Below are positions 49,001 to 57,119 of a DNA stretch of 64,000 nucleotides, in pieces. Under the pieces are notes generated by a model that was not told where the DNA came from, ran no database searches, and worked only from the letters and a program-made list of their open reading frames with translations. The stretch covers positions 1-64,000 of the forward strand of contig JADHMP010000005.1 of NCBI GenBank assembly GCA_016779985.1, read 5' to 3'. The stretch comes from JADHMP01 sp016779985 (lineage in GTDB: Bacteria; Bacteroidota; Bacteroidia; Flavobacteriales; Flavobacteriaceae). Positions within the stretch are counted from its first letter, which is position 1, and each line of letters begins with the position of its first letter. The position numbers and the translations under genes are program-made.

Positions 49001-50136
49001 TGATTGTCCAAGCTTTGCCATGTGTTTCCGTTTTTATGTGATGCTACTACAGATTCTATAAAATTCATTCCACGTGCGCCTTCATAGAGGGTAGGATATT
49101 CTCCATTGAAGGCCTTTTCTCCTCGAAGCGCTTTTGCTACTCCTCGATAGATGTTGCCCATGGCATCGAAAATACCTTCTGGATGACCAGCGGGGAGTTT
49201 GGTTCCGTCATTAGCAAAATCAGAAGCATAAGCGTTTCCGGGTTTTATTACACGACGTGGTTCATCGTCTTTAAGGTGATATAGATAGTTTGGGTTTTCT
49301 TGTTCCCATCTAAATGCTCCTTTTCTTCCATAAATTGCTACGGTAAGACCATTTTCTTCACCAGTAGCAATTTGACTAGACCGTAATACACCTTTTACTG
49401 TATCAGAAAAGCGTACTAGTATTGTGCCATCTATATCTAATGGATTGTCTTCATAAAGCATATTTAAGTCGGCTAAAATCTCTTTGACCTCCATTCCAGT
49501 TAAATACTCAACCATATGAAAGGCATGGGTTCCAATATCACCAACACAAGAGCTTATTCCAGCTACTTTGGGATCTAATCGCCAAACACTTTTACGTTTT
49601 TCTCTGTCGTGAATAACAGGGTTGATCCACCCTTGGTAATATTGCAAATCTACCTTTTGAATTTCTCCCAACACACCATCAGCGATTAGTTGTTTCATAT
49701 GGCGTACCATTGGATAACCCGTATAGGTATAGGTAACTGCAAAGACTGCATTGTGTTTCTTTTGAAGGGCAGCCAATTCAAGGGCATCTTCATAAGAAGT
49801 TGTCAGTGGTTTTTCACAAATAACATTAAATCCATTTTCTAAAAGTTTTTTAGCCATAGGATAGTGTAACACATTGGGAGTAAGCACTGAAACTACTTCT
49901 AAGCGTTCGTCTTCTGGCTTTTGGCTTTCTACGGCTATAAATTCATCAAAATCTTTATATACGCGGTCAGTATTGACCCCTATTTGCTTGGCAAAGGCAA
50001 CGTTTTCTTCATAGTTAGGGTTAAAAACGCCAGCTACAATCTCATATCGATCATACATATGTGCGGCTACGCGGTGAAGCACTCCTATCAAAGAATCGCC
50101 ACCCCCACCTAAAATACCATGTCTAATTTTATTCAT
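48997..50136 (-). CDS. Gfo/Idh/MocA family oxidoreductase
   Basis: The 379-residue NAD(P)-dependent sugar dehydrogenase has a Rossmann loop GILGGGGDSLIG near 8-19 and the family EKPLTTSYEDALEL motif near 110. The C-terminal sheet domain includes DIGTHAFHMVEYLTG. Cytoplasmic. It is tightly coupled to the MFS permease upstream (four-base overlap) and the epimerase-like gene downstream. In a 3-keto pathway it would reduce the keto sugar back to the parent sugar. Confidence 0.9.
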   Translation of the reverse strand: MNKIRHGILGGGGDSLIGVLHRVAAHMYDRYEIVAGVFNPNYEENVAFAKQIGVNTDRVYKDFDEFIAVESQKPEDERLEVVSVLTPNVLHYPMAKKLLENGFNVICEKPLTTSYEDALELAALQKKHNAVFAVTYTYTGYPMVRHMKQLIADGVLGEIQKVDLQYYQGWINPVIHDREKRKSVWRLDPKVAGISSCVGDIGTHAFHMVEYLTGMEVKEILADLNMLYEDNPLDIDGTILVRFSDTVKGVLRSSQIATGEENGLTVAIYGRKGAFRWEQENPNYLYHLKDDEPRRVIKPGNAYASDFANDGTKLPAGHPEGIFDAMGNIYRGVAKALRGEKAFNGEYPTLYEGARGMNFIESVVASHKNGNTWQSLDNQ

Positions 50137-51344
50137 GTTGTTTTATTGTTTATTGGTTTGTTTCTAAAAGTAAATAAAAATAAGATTAAAACTGTAAATG
50201 CAAAAATGGAAGGTTTGAGCCATATTTGTTCCCAATCATGACCAGTAGGAAGAATATAATAGTCAGTGAGAGCACCCGCTATTCTGAAGCCTATTAACAT
50301 GCCTAAACCATAAGTGGCAAGGGTAATTAGCCCTTGTGCAGCACTTCTGTATTTTTTTCCTGCTTTGGCATCTGTATAAATTTGTCCTGAAACAAAGAAA
50401 AAATCATAGCATATCCCATGGAGAACAATTCCTAAAAAAAGCATCCAACTGCTTGTTTCAATGTTGCCAAAGGCAAATAGCAGATAGCGAATTCCCCATC
50501 CAAGAAGCCCGATAATTAAAGTGAGCTTAAAACCAAACCGCTTCAAAAAGAGAGGTAGAGCAAGTAAAAAAAGCAATTCTGAAAATTGCCCTAATGCCAT
50601 TTTTGATGCTGCCGCTTCCATGCCCAACTCGTTTAAGAATTGATTAGCGTGTTGATAATAGAATGCTAATGGAATACAGACTAAGACAGAGGTGATAAAA
50701 AATAAAAGATAGGATCGATCTTTCAATAGGGCTAATGATTCAAGTCCTAGGAGAGATTTAAGATTGATTTTTTCGTTTTTATCTTTATGAGGGGGGGTGT
50801 TTGGGAGAAAGAAACTGTATAACCCTAAAAGAATGGAGGCCGCACCTGCCATAATAAAAGTGTTTTCAAGACTTAATGTTTTTTCCCAACCCAACTTGCC
50901 TATTGCAAGGCCCGCAGCGATCCACCCAAGTGTACCTAGAGTTCTGATAGCAGCAAATTCTTCAGAAGGATCTTTCATTTGCCTAAATGCTACTACATTG
51001 ACCAGCGCAAGCGTTGGCATGAATAAAATCATGTACGACAATACAAAGGGGTAGAATAACGAAAAAGAATTTTGATTGGCAGCTACAATAAGCAATACAC
51101 CCCCTAAAAGATGCAATACACCAAGCAATTTTTGAGCAGCAAAATAACGATCTGCAATAAGTCCTATAATAAAAGGAGCAATTAGCGCTCCTATGGACTG
51201 GGTTTCGTAAGCTAGGGCTAAATCAATTCCACTAGCGCTAAAAGTTTGTGTTAGATAGGTTCCCATCGTAACATACCAGCCCCCCCAAATAAAAAACTCG
51301 AGGAACATCATTGTGGCTAGCTGGATTTTAACGCCTATTTTCAC
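50133..51344 (-). CDS. MFS permease, nucleoside:H+ symporter-like family
   Basis: The 403-residue inner-membrane protein has 12 predicted helices. Its start, QLATMMFLEFFIWGGWYVTMG, and an ASGIDLALAYETQSIGALIAPF segment are hallmarks of the NupG/XapB-like MFS group. In Bacteroidetes this group is often found with Gfo/Idh and epimerase genes, where it more likely imports sugars than nucleosides. It starts one base after the upstream lipoprotein gene. Confidence 0.85.
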   Translation of the reverse strand: MKIGVKIQLATMMFLEFFIWGGWYVTMGTYLTQTFSASGIDLALAYETQSIGALIAPFIIGLIADRYFAAQKLLGVLHLLGGVLLIVAANQNSFSLFYPFVLSYMILFMPTLALVNVVAFRQMKDPSEEFAAIRTLGTLGWIAAGLAIGKLGWEKTLSLENTFIMAGAASILLGLYSFFLPNTPPHKDKNEKINLKSLLGLESLALLKDRSYLLFFITSVLVCIPLAFYYQHANQFLNELGMEAAASKMALGQFSELLFLLALPLFLKRFGFKLTLIIGLLGWGIRYLLFAFGNIETSSWMLFLGIVLHGICYDFFFVSGQIYTDAKAGKKYRSAAQGLITLATYGLGMLIGFRIAGALTDYYILPTGHDWEQIWLKPSIFAFTVLILFLFTFRNKPINNKTT

Positions 51345-51345
51345 C

Positions 51346-52308
51346 TCAGACTTGAGCTCCCACCTTTAAAAGAAGATCCCTTGTAGCCTTAATACCCTCC
51401 ACTTCTGAAAGCTCACTACCCTCATATTCTACTCCAATAAAACCAGAATAGCCTGAAGACTTCACAATTTTGAGCATTCGCATGTAGTCAGTGTTTTTTT
51501 CATTGCCTTCAGAATCAAAATCGTGTGATTTAGCACTCACCCCAAAGGCCTTAGGCATCATTTCCGTTATGCCTTTGTAACGATCGTACTCATTTAAACA
51601 ATCATCATTGGAATCTTTTTCGATACAAAAATTTCCAAAATCGGGAAGTGTACCACAATTTGACATGTCAGCCCCATTAATTGCTTCCATTAACAAATCA
51701 GCTTTTGAGGTCAAATTTCCATGATTTTCTACAATAATATTGATGTTATAGGGCGCTGCAAAATTGGCAAGCGCTTTTAAACTGGCAATACTGTTTTGTT
51801 TCCAAAGGTCAGGGTCCTCTTCACCATAAAGATTTAATCGAACAGAATGGCAATTCATAGCACTTGCTGCTTTGATCCATTTTTTGTGGTTTTCAATGGA
51901 CTGAACTCTTTCTTTTTCGTTAGAAGAAGAAAGATCACCCTCATCATCTATCATGATGAGTAAATTTTCCATTCCGTGTTTTTGAGCTTCAAGATTTGAT
52001 TTTGTTATGAATTCCTGCATCCCTTTTTCTATATTGTTGGGGTCAAAGAGATCAGCATAGAATCTGCTGACATATTCTAGGCCTTCAAATCCACACCCTT
52101 TTGCTAATTTTGCAAACTCGTAAGGATTTAGGCCGTCTTCCCTTATTGAGCGGTGGAGTGACCACTGTGCTAGGCTTAATTTAAAAAACATAGCTGGGGT
52201 TTCAGCCACCATTTTTTCAGTAGGTTTATTCTTACAAGAAATCATGCTTAAAGAAGAAACACCTACCCCTGCATAACAAAGTTGTTTTAAAAAAGTTTCT
52301 CTATTCAT
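51346..52308 (-). CDS. exported sugar phosphate isomerase/epimerase-like lipoprotein
   Basis: The 320-residue TIM-barrel protein begins MNRETFLKQLCYAGVGVS. The signal ends SMISC, with Cys25 as the probable acylation site. It should therefore sit in the periplasm or outer membrane. Metal-site motifs are VENHGNLTSKADLL, LPDFGNFCI, SAKSHDFD and GFIGVEYEGSE. It is related to the cytoplasmic paralogue at 47948 but differs in location. First gene of the minus-strand sugar cluster, divergent from the GMC oxidoreductase at 52431. Confidence 0.85.
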   Translation of the reverse strand: MNRETFLKQLCYAGVGVSSLSMISCKNKPTEKMVAETPAMFFKLSLAQWSLHRSIREDGLNPYEFAKLAKGCGFEGLEYVSRFYADLFDPNNIEKGMQEFITKSNLEAQKHGMENLLIMIDDEGDLSSSNEKERVQSIENHKKWIKAASAMNCHSVRLNLYGEEDPDLWKQNSIASLKALANFAAPYNINIIVENHGNLTSKADLLMEAINGADMSNCGTLPDFGNFCIEKDSNDDCLNEYDRYKGITEMMPKAFGVSAKSHDFDSEGNEKNTDYMRMLKIVKSSGYSGFIGVEYEGSELSEVEGIKATRDLLLKVGAQV

Positions 52309-52383
52309 TTTAGTTTCTGTTTAATGTTGTCCGAATTATTATCGAAATGTAATGAAATTATTACCAAGGTTATAGAATTTCTC

Positions 52384-52391
52384 TATATTTG
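52384..52391 (+). promoter_or_regulatory. candidate -7 element of the GMC oxidoreductase operon
   Basis: TATATTTG, an exact match, predicts a transcript start near 52396. This argues for the ATG at 52431 as start codon. A TTG at -33 is missing. Confidence 0.48.
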
Positions 52392-52430
52392 ATAATACCA
52401 GAAGTAAAAACAAGCAAAATTAAGTATTAC

Positions 52431-54122
52431 ATGGAGAATGAATTTGACGCAATAGTCGTTGGCACAGGTGTCAGCGGTGGATGGGCTGCGAAAGAATTGT
52501 GTGAAAAAGGGTTAAAAACACTAGTTCTTGAGCGAGGAAGAATGCTCAAACACATTGAAGATTACACCTCAATGAATGATGATCCTTGGGATTATGAACA
52601 CGGAGATGTAATCACCAAAGAGATCAGAAAAAGACAACCAAAACAAAGCAGAACGAACTATGTCAATAGTGTCTCAACTAGCCATTTATTTGTTGATGAC
52701 CTAAAACATCCTTACAATGAAGTCCAAAAATTCAATTGGATTCGTGGATATCATGTAGGAGGGAGATCACTTACTTGGGGAAGACAATCTTATCGCCTCA
52801 CAGACTTTGACTTCAAGGCCAACGCAGAAGACGGAATTGCAATTGATTGGCCCATTCGCTATAAAGACCTAGCACCATGGTATCATTATGTGGAAGAACA
52901 TATTGGGGTGAGTGGCGAAAACGTAGGTTTGCCTCAATTTCCTGACGGCAATTATTTAAAGCCAATGGAACTCAATTGTGTTGAGCATGACCTCAAAACT
53001 GCAGTAAACAAAAAATATAAAGACCGTATTGTCACCATTGGAAGGGTGGCACACATCACTGAAGGCGAAAAACCAGGAGCAGGAAGAATCAATTGCCAAT
53101 TTCGAAACCGCTGTAGGAGAGGATGCCCATTTGGAGCTTATTTTAGTAGTAACTCTTCCACCTTGCCTATGGCTGAAGCAACAGGTAATATGACCCTCAG
53201 ACCCCATTCTGTTGTGTCTGAAGTGCTATATGATGCTGATCAGAAAAGAGCAACAGGAGTTCGGGTTATTGATGCTGAGACAAAGGAAGTTATTGAGTTT
53301 AAAGCAAAAGTAATCTTTCTCTGCGCTTCTGCGGTAGCTTCATCTTCCATATTGATGCAGTCTAAATCAGACCGTTTTCCTAACGGAATGGGAAATGATT
53401 CAGGAGAATTAGGACACAATTTGATGGATCACCATTTTCAAGTTGGTGCTGAAGGTTTAATGGAAGGATATGAAGACAAATACTATACTGGTAGAAGACC
53501 TAACGGTATATATGTGCCACGCTTTCGAAATATTGGAGGAGCCACTAATCAAAAAGATTTTATACGTGGATATGGTTATCAAGGCGGCGGAGGTCGAGGA
53601 GGTTGGTCTTCAAAAGTGGCTGAACTTGGTTACGGTGCGGAATTCAAAGAAGCTTTAACAGAACCCGGCAGTTGGTCATTAGGTATGACTGGTTTTGGGG
53701 AAGTGTTGCCTTATCACGAAAATAAAATGGTGCTCAATTATGACAAACTTGATGAATGGGGTCTCCCTACCGTCACCTTTGACGCAGGCATCAAAGAAAA
53801 TGAATTGAACATGAGAAAAGACATGGGTCAACAAGCTGCTGAAATGTTAGAGGCAGCAGGAGCTAAAAATGTCAGGATAAATGACAGTGAATACATTTTA
53901 GGTAATGGAATACATGAAATGGGAACAGCCCGAATGGGACGCGATCCTAAAACATCTGTATTGAATGCAAACAATCAAGTGCATGGTGTGCCTAATGTTT
54001 TTGTTACTGACGGAGCTGCTATGACATCTGCAGGAAATGTAAACCCTTCATTGACATACATGGCGCTAACGGCAAGAGCAGCTAATTTTGCCGTCGAAGA
54101 ATTGAAAAAAATGAACTTATAA
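52431..54122 (+). CDS. GMC family FAD-dependent sugar dehydrogenase, catalytic subunit
   Basis: The 563-residue flavoprotein has the FAD loop GTGVSGG at 11-17, HVGGRSLTWG at 108-117, and a three-Cys patch (Cys222, Cys228, Cys232), where related glucose and glucoside dehydrogenases bind a 3Fe-4S cluster. The catalytic His495 (in GIHEMGTARMG) and Asn538 (in GNVNPSLT) are present. It has no signal peptide, so it likely crosses the membrane together with the Tat-exported small subunit encoded next. Oxidation of a glycoside at C3 is the favoured activity. Gluconate or glucose dehydrogenase are alternatives. Confidence 0.88.
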   Translation: MENEFDAIVVGTGVSGGWAAKELCEKGLKTLVLERGRMLKHIEDYTSMNDDPWDYEHGDVITKEIRKRQPKQSRTNYVNSVSTSHLFVDDLKHPYNEVQKFNWIRGYHVGGRSLTWGRQSYRLTDFDFKANAEDGIAIDWPIRYKDLAPWYHYVEEHIGVSGENVGLPQFPDGNYLKPMELNCVEHDLKTAVNKKYKDRIVTIGRVAHITEGEKPGAGRINCQFRNRCRRGCPFGAYFSSNSSTLPMAEATGNMTLRPHSVVSEVLYDADQKRATGVRVIDAETKEVIEFKAKVIFLCASAVASSSILMQSKSDRFPNGMGNDSGELGHNLMDHHFQVGAEGLMEGYEDKYYTGRRPNGIYVPRFRNIGGATNQKDFIRGYGYQGGGGRGGWSSKVAELGYGAEFKEALTEPGSWSLGMTGFGEVLPYHENKMVLNYDKLDEWGLPTVTFDAGIKENELNMRKDMGQQAAEMLEAAGAKNVRINDSEYILGNGIHEMGTARMGRDPKTSVLNANNQVHGVPNVFVTDGAAMTSAGNVNPSLTYMALTARAANFAVEELKKMNL

Positions 54123-54143
54123 AAATTTAAACATATTAGTACA

Positions 54144-54713
54144 ATGGATAGAAGAAAAGTATTGCAAAACATGGGATGGGGCCTTGGAGCTGTTGCTACC
54201 ACACCCGCAATCTCAAGTCTATTTCAAAGCTGCCAAACAGCACCATCGTGGACACCAAAGTTTTTTGCTGCCTCACAATGGAATATGATTAACGAGTTGA
54301 TGGAACTTATAATACCGGAGACCGATATACCTGGTGCCAAATCGTTAAAACTTGCTGCATTTTCAGATGCTTACATTGACGCAGTTCTGAATGAAGATCG
54401 TCAAAAAGGGATTCGAAATTCTGCAGATGCCTTTGTGGCCCAAACCCTAAAAAGCACTGGAAAATCATCAATTGATGCTGTGAGTGTTGAAGAATTAGAT
54501 GGGCAACTATCTAAATATTTAAAAGGAAAGACTCCCGAAGGAGAAGAACAAGCAGCAAAATTTGCACGTCAATTGCGTAGTTTTACTATCAGAGCATTTA
54601 AAACTAATGAGTACATTGGTGAAAATGTAATGGCATATGCACCTATCCCAGGTCAGCAAAAAGGTTGTGTAGATCTTATGGAAGCAACTGGCGGTAAAGC
54701 CTGGTCGCTATAA
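54144..54713 (+). CDS. gluconate 2-dehydrogenase subunit 3 family (small subunit of GMC dehydrogenase)
   Basis: The 189-residue protein begins with a twin-arginine signal, DRRKVLQNMGWG (Arg3-Arg4), followed by a hydrophobic stretch and an SLFQSC box, so it may also be acylated at Cys30. The mature part matches the small-subunit family, with LIIPETDIPGAKSL near 52-65. It carries the catalytic subunit across the membrane and stabilises it. It lies 21 bases downstream of that gene. It is convergent with the cytochrome c gene, overlapping by six bases. Confidence 0.88.
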   Translation: MDRRKVLQNMGWGLGAVATTPAISSLFQSCQTAPSWTPKFFAASQWNMINELMELIIPETDIPGAKSLKLAAFSDAYIDAVLNEDRQKGIRNSADAFVAQTLKSTGKSSIDAVSVEELDGQLSKYLKGKTPEGEEQAAKFARQLRSFTIRAFKTNEYIGENVMAYAPIPGQQKGCVDLMEATGGKAWSL

Positions 54714-55190
54714 CGTTCTCAAATATTCTGTAATAGCTCTGGCCTCTTCTTGCGTGAGGTTTTGATTGATCATCATCACATTATTGTATTCTTTGAGAAG
54801 AGCAATTGCTGTAGGATCCTGTTTTAACATTTCAGTGGGATTCAAAAGCATATTCATTACCCATTCAGGGCTGCGCCGCTCAAATAGGCCTTGCATGGCG
54901 GGACCTATCAGTTTTCTGTTAGTCATATGACATGCCATACACTTTTGTTTGAAAGCTGTTTCGCCTGTTGAAACCAGGGTAGCATCTATAGTTTCTGGCC
55001 ATTCCATTTCTTTGATAGGACCAATGCCACTGTTGCTTAAGTCAACTGGTACTGCCTCATTAGTTGTAGCACCAGAACTCATTTTTTCTTCTTTTTGGGT
55101 TCGATTATATTCAAATCCCTTTTTCTCTTTTTGAGTTTCTCCGCAACTAAACAATAGCACAAGAAAAACGAAGCCAACTATTTTTTTCAT
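54708..55190 (-). CDS. c-type cytochrome lipoprotein
   Basis: The 160-residue protein has a lipoprotein signal ending LLFSC (Cys16), an acidic and Lys-rich linker, and a single haem site CMACH at 84-88. A distal Met is offered by NVMMINQN near 138. It is a class I-type monohaem cytochrome in the periplasm, anchored to a membrane. Placed tail to tail with the GMC dehydrogenase genes, it is the probable electron acceptor, though it is on its own transcript. Confidence 0.9.
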   Translation of the reverse strand: MKKIVGFVFLVLLFSCGETQKEKKGFEYNRTQKEEKMSSGATTNEAVPVDLSNSGIGPIKEMEWPETIDATLVSTGETAFKQKCMACHMTNRKLIGPAMQGLFERRSPEWVMNMLLNPTEMLKQDPTAIALLKEYNNVMMINQNLTQEEARAITEYLRTL

Positions 55191-55245
55191 CCCTTTTAAT
55201 TTTTTCTAAAAATAGAAAAGAATAGCTTTATAAAAAAAATATACT

Positions 55246-55728
55246 TTGTTTTTAAAATCTTTTGAAATACGCTGGAATGATTTAGACGCGAATCGTCATC
55301 TTGCCAATGTCACTTATTTAGGCTATGCTTCAGAAACAAGAATGGGTCTTTTAAACACCCTGGGTCTAACACATAAAAGTTTGATGGCAATGGACATTGG
55401 CCCTATTATTTTTAATGAAAGCCTAACCTATTTTAAAGAAGTCCTACCCGATGATACTATTCGTGTTTCATGCGAATTAGCTGGCCTGAGTGATCATGGA
55501 GCCTTCTTTTTATTTGTCCATAATTTTTATAACAGTGAAGGAAAAAATGTAGCTCAATGTAAAATGATGGGGGGTTGGATTGATCTTAACTCAAGAAAGC
55601 TAGCTCCTTTGCCAAAAGAGATGTGGGTTCATTTTGAAGCCCTCCCAAAAACAAAAGACTTTAAAAAATTGACCCCTGCGGATACACGAAACTCGAACAT
55701 AAAACCAAAACACCTAGACAATAACTAG
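55246..55728 (+). CDS. acyl-CoA thioesterase, 4HBT hot-dog family
   Basis: The 160-residue hot-dog-fold protein begins LKSFEIRWNDLDANRHLANVTYLGYA, where the Asp of the NDLDANRHL motif is the usual catalytic residue. A stop codon at 55231 is the only in-frame boundary upstream and no ATG follows before the catalytic motif, so a TTG at 55246 is the most likely start. It hydrolyses acyl-CoA or related thioesters; the chain specificity is unknown. A near-consensus -7 sequence overlaps the start codon, which is odd. Confidence 0.8.
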   Translation: MFLKSFEIRWNDLDANRHLANVTYLGYASETRMGLLNTLGLTHKSLMAMDIGPIIFNESLTYFKEVLPDDTIRVSCELAGLSDHGAFFLFVHNFYNSEGKNVAQCKMMGGWIDLNSRKLAPLPKEMWVHFEALPKTKDFKKLTPADTRNSNIKPKHLDNN

Positions 55729-55769
55729 ACAAACAGTTCGTGTGAAGTAAATAGAGTGTTTGACTGTTT

Positions 55770-56675
55770 CTACTCAGAAATTATTTTTTGTTGTCGTTTT
55801 TTAGAGACCAAATAGACACCAAGAAAAACCATAAAACAAGCCAACACTTTGATCCAGTCCAATTGATCGTTGCCTGTAAATAAGGCATATAAAATGGCCA
55901 ATAAAGGTTGTAAGTAGGTAAAAGCTCCAATAGTAGTTGCGTTTAGCGTTTTTAGCGCGAATACATTTAAAAAATAAGCAAAAAAAGTAGTCCCTAACAC
56001 GACATAACCCATGCGCCAAAGAGCATCAAAGGGTAAATTAGACCAATCGACTGCTAGAAATTCATTGATAGTGACAGGAAAAGTTAAGACTATACCAATG
56101 GGAAAAATCCATTTCATTAGCGTAACGGTATGGTATTTTTGTGTTAGGGGTTTTATAATTACCAAATAAGCACCAAAACAGGTTGCATTGATAAGGAGCA
56201 TTATATTCCCTAACGGAATATTGGGAGCATTTGGGGTTTGCGTAGGAGTGTTGTTAAAAATTAATGCCAGTGCTCCTATGAAACCCAAAACTATGCCGAT
56301 TACTTTAAGTGTTGTTAGCCGTTCTTTTAAAAAGAGAGCAGATAAAATTAAAATTATGATTGGAGTGAGCGTGACTATGACACCACTATTGATTGGTGTA
56401 GAAAGTTCTAGCCCTTTAAAAAACATAAGCATATTGATGCACATACCAAAAAGAGCTGCGATAAAAAGGCGTTTAAAATCTTTTTTAGAAACTCGTTCTT
56501 TCGGAAAAAAAGGGCTCACCATCCAAAACAAAATGGATGCCCCTAAAACCCGTAACATAATAAATCCAAAAGCACCTATATGATTTGGCATTACTACTTT
56601 AGCGACAGTATGGTTAAGACCATAAATGGTAGTGGCCCCAAGGGCGGCCAGAAGGGCAAGATTTCTACTGCTCAT
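55770..56675 (-). CDS. EamA/DMT family permease
   Basis: The 301-residue inner-membrane protein has ten helices in two repeated five-helix EamA halves; the halves begin near LLAALGATTIYGLNHTVAKV and GNIMLLINATCFGAYLV. Family members export small metabolites such as amino acids or nucleosides. Its start overlaps the ArsC-like gene by 11 bases. Substrate unknown. Confidence 0.88.
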   Translation of the reverse strand: MSSRNLALLAALGATTIYGLNHTVAKVVMPNHIGAFGFIMLRVLGASILFWMVSPFFPKERVSKKDFKRLFIAALFGMCINMLMFFKGLELSTPINSGVIVTLTPIIILILSALFLKERLTTLKVIGIVLGFIGALALIFNNTPTQTPNAPNIPLGNIMLLINATCFGAYLVIIKPLTQKYHTVTLMKWIFPIGIVLTFPVTINEFLAVDWSNLPFDALWRMGYVVLGTTFFAYFLNVFALKTLNATTIGAFTYLQPLLAILYALFTGNDQLDWIKVLACFMVFLGVYLVSKKRQQKIISE

Positions 56676-57021
56676 TTAAAAAGACATTGGCAGCGGCAAC
56701 TACCTCAGGACTGTTGCCTATGAAAATGTGTCTATCATAACACAAAACAGGTCTTTTTAGAAAACTATAATGCTCGAGTAATAATTGCTTGTATTGCTTT
56801 TCACCTAGCTTTTGGTCTTTCAAATTACGTTTTTTATAAAGTTGTGCTCGCCGGCTAAAAAGCGCTTCGTAACTCCCAGACAGTTTATATAATTGCTCCA
56901 GTTGAACTTCGTCTAGAGGGTTTTTTTTAATATCGACTTGCTGAATATTTACAGTAAGCGGAAGCGTTTTGAGAATTTTTTTACAGGTGGAACAACTACT
57001 TAAATAATAAAAAACAGGCAT
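56665..57021 (-). CDS. ArsC/Spx-like thioredoxin-fold protein
   Basis: The 118-residue protein has an N-terminal CSTCKK redox motif (near residues 10-15) right after the first beta strand, with LKRPVLCYDRHIFIGNSPE near the C-terminus. This combination is typical of the ArsC/YffB family. The Cys-x-x-Cys suggests thiol redox activity rather than the single-Cys arsenate reductase chemistry. The start at 57021 is preferred to the ATG seven codons upstream because it directly precedes the first strand. Cotranscribed with the EamA permease. Confidence 0.8.
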   Translation of the reverse strand: MPVFYYLSSCSTCKKILKTLPLTVNIQQVDIKKNPLDEVQLEQLYKLSGSYEALFSRRAQLYKKRNLKDQKLGEKQYKQLLLEHYSFLKRPVLCYDRHIFIGNSPEVVAAANVFLNEQ

Positions 57022-57089
57022 CACTAAGAATTGATACTGCAAAGAAAATCATTTTTATAGAACAGAGAAGGCATTTCTGGAATTTGCAA

Positions 57090-57097
57090 TACCTTTG
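57090..57097 (+). promoter_or_regulatory. candidate -7 element of the cystathionine synthase-type gene
   Basis: TACCTTTG is an exact match 22 bases before the ATG at 57120. It is followed by GCAGGGGC, similar to other ribosomal-type promoters in the window. No exact TTG is found upstream. Confidence 0.42.
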
Positions 57098-57119
57098 CAG
57101 GGGCAAATTTGAATAGTTT

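Noticed and set aside
52389..52430. TTG at 52389 as start of the GMC oxidoreductase
   Set aside because: It lies within the TATATTTG element; the ATG at 52431 begins directly before the FAD-binding strand.
52431..54713. Calling the GMC pair gluconate 2-dehydrogenase
   Set aside because: The family name comes from the small subunit only; the neighbours (DUF1080, Gfo/Idh, epimerases) point to glycoside 3-oxidation, so a specific gluconate call is not supported.
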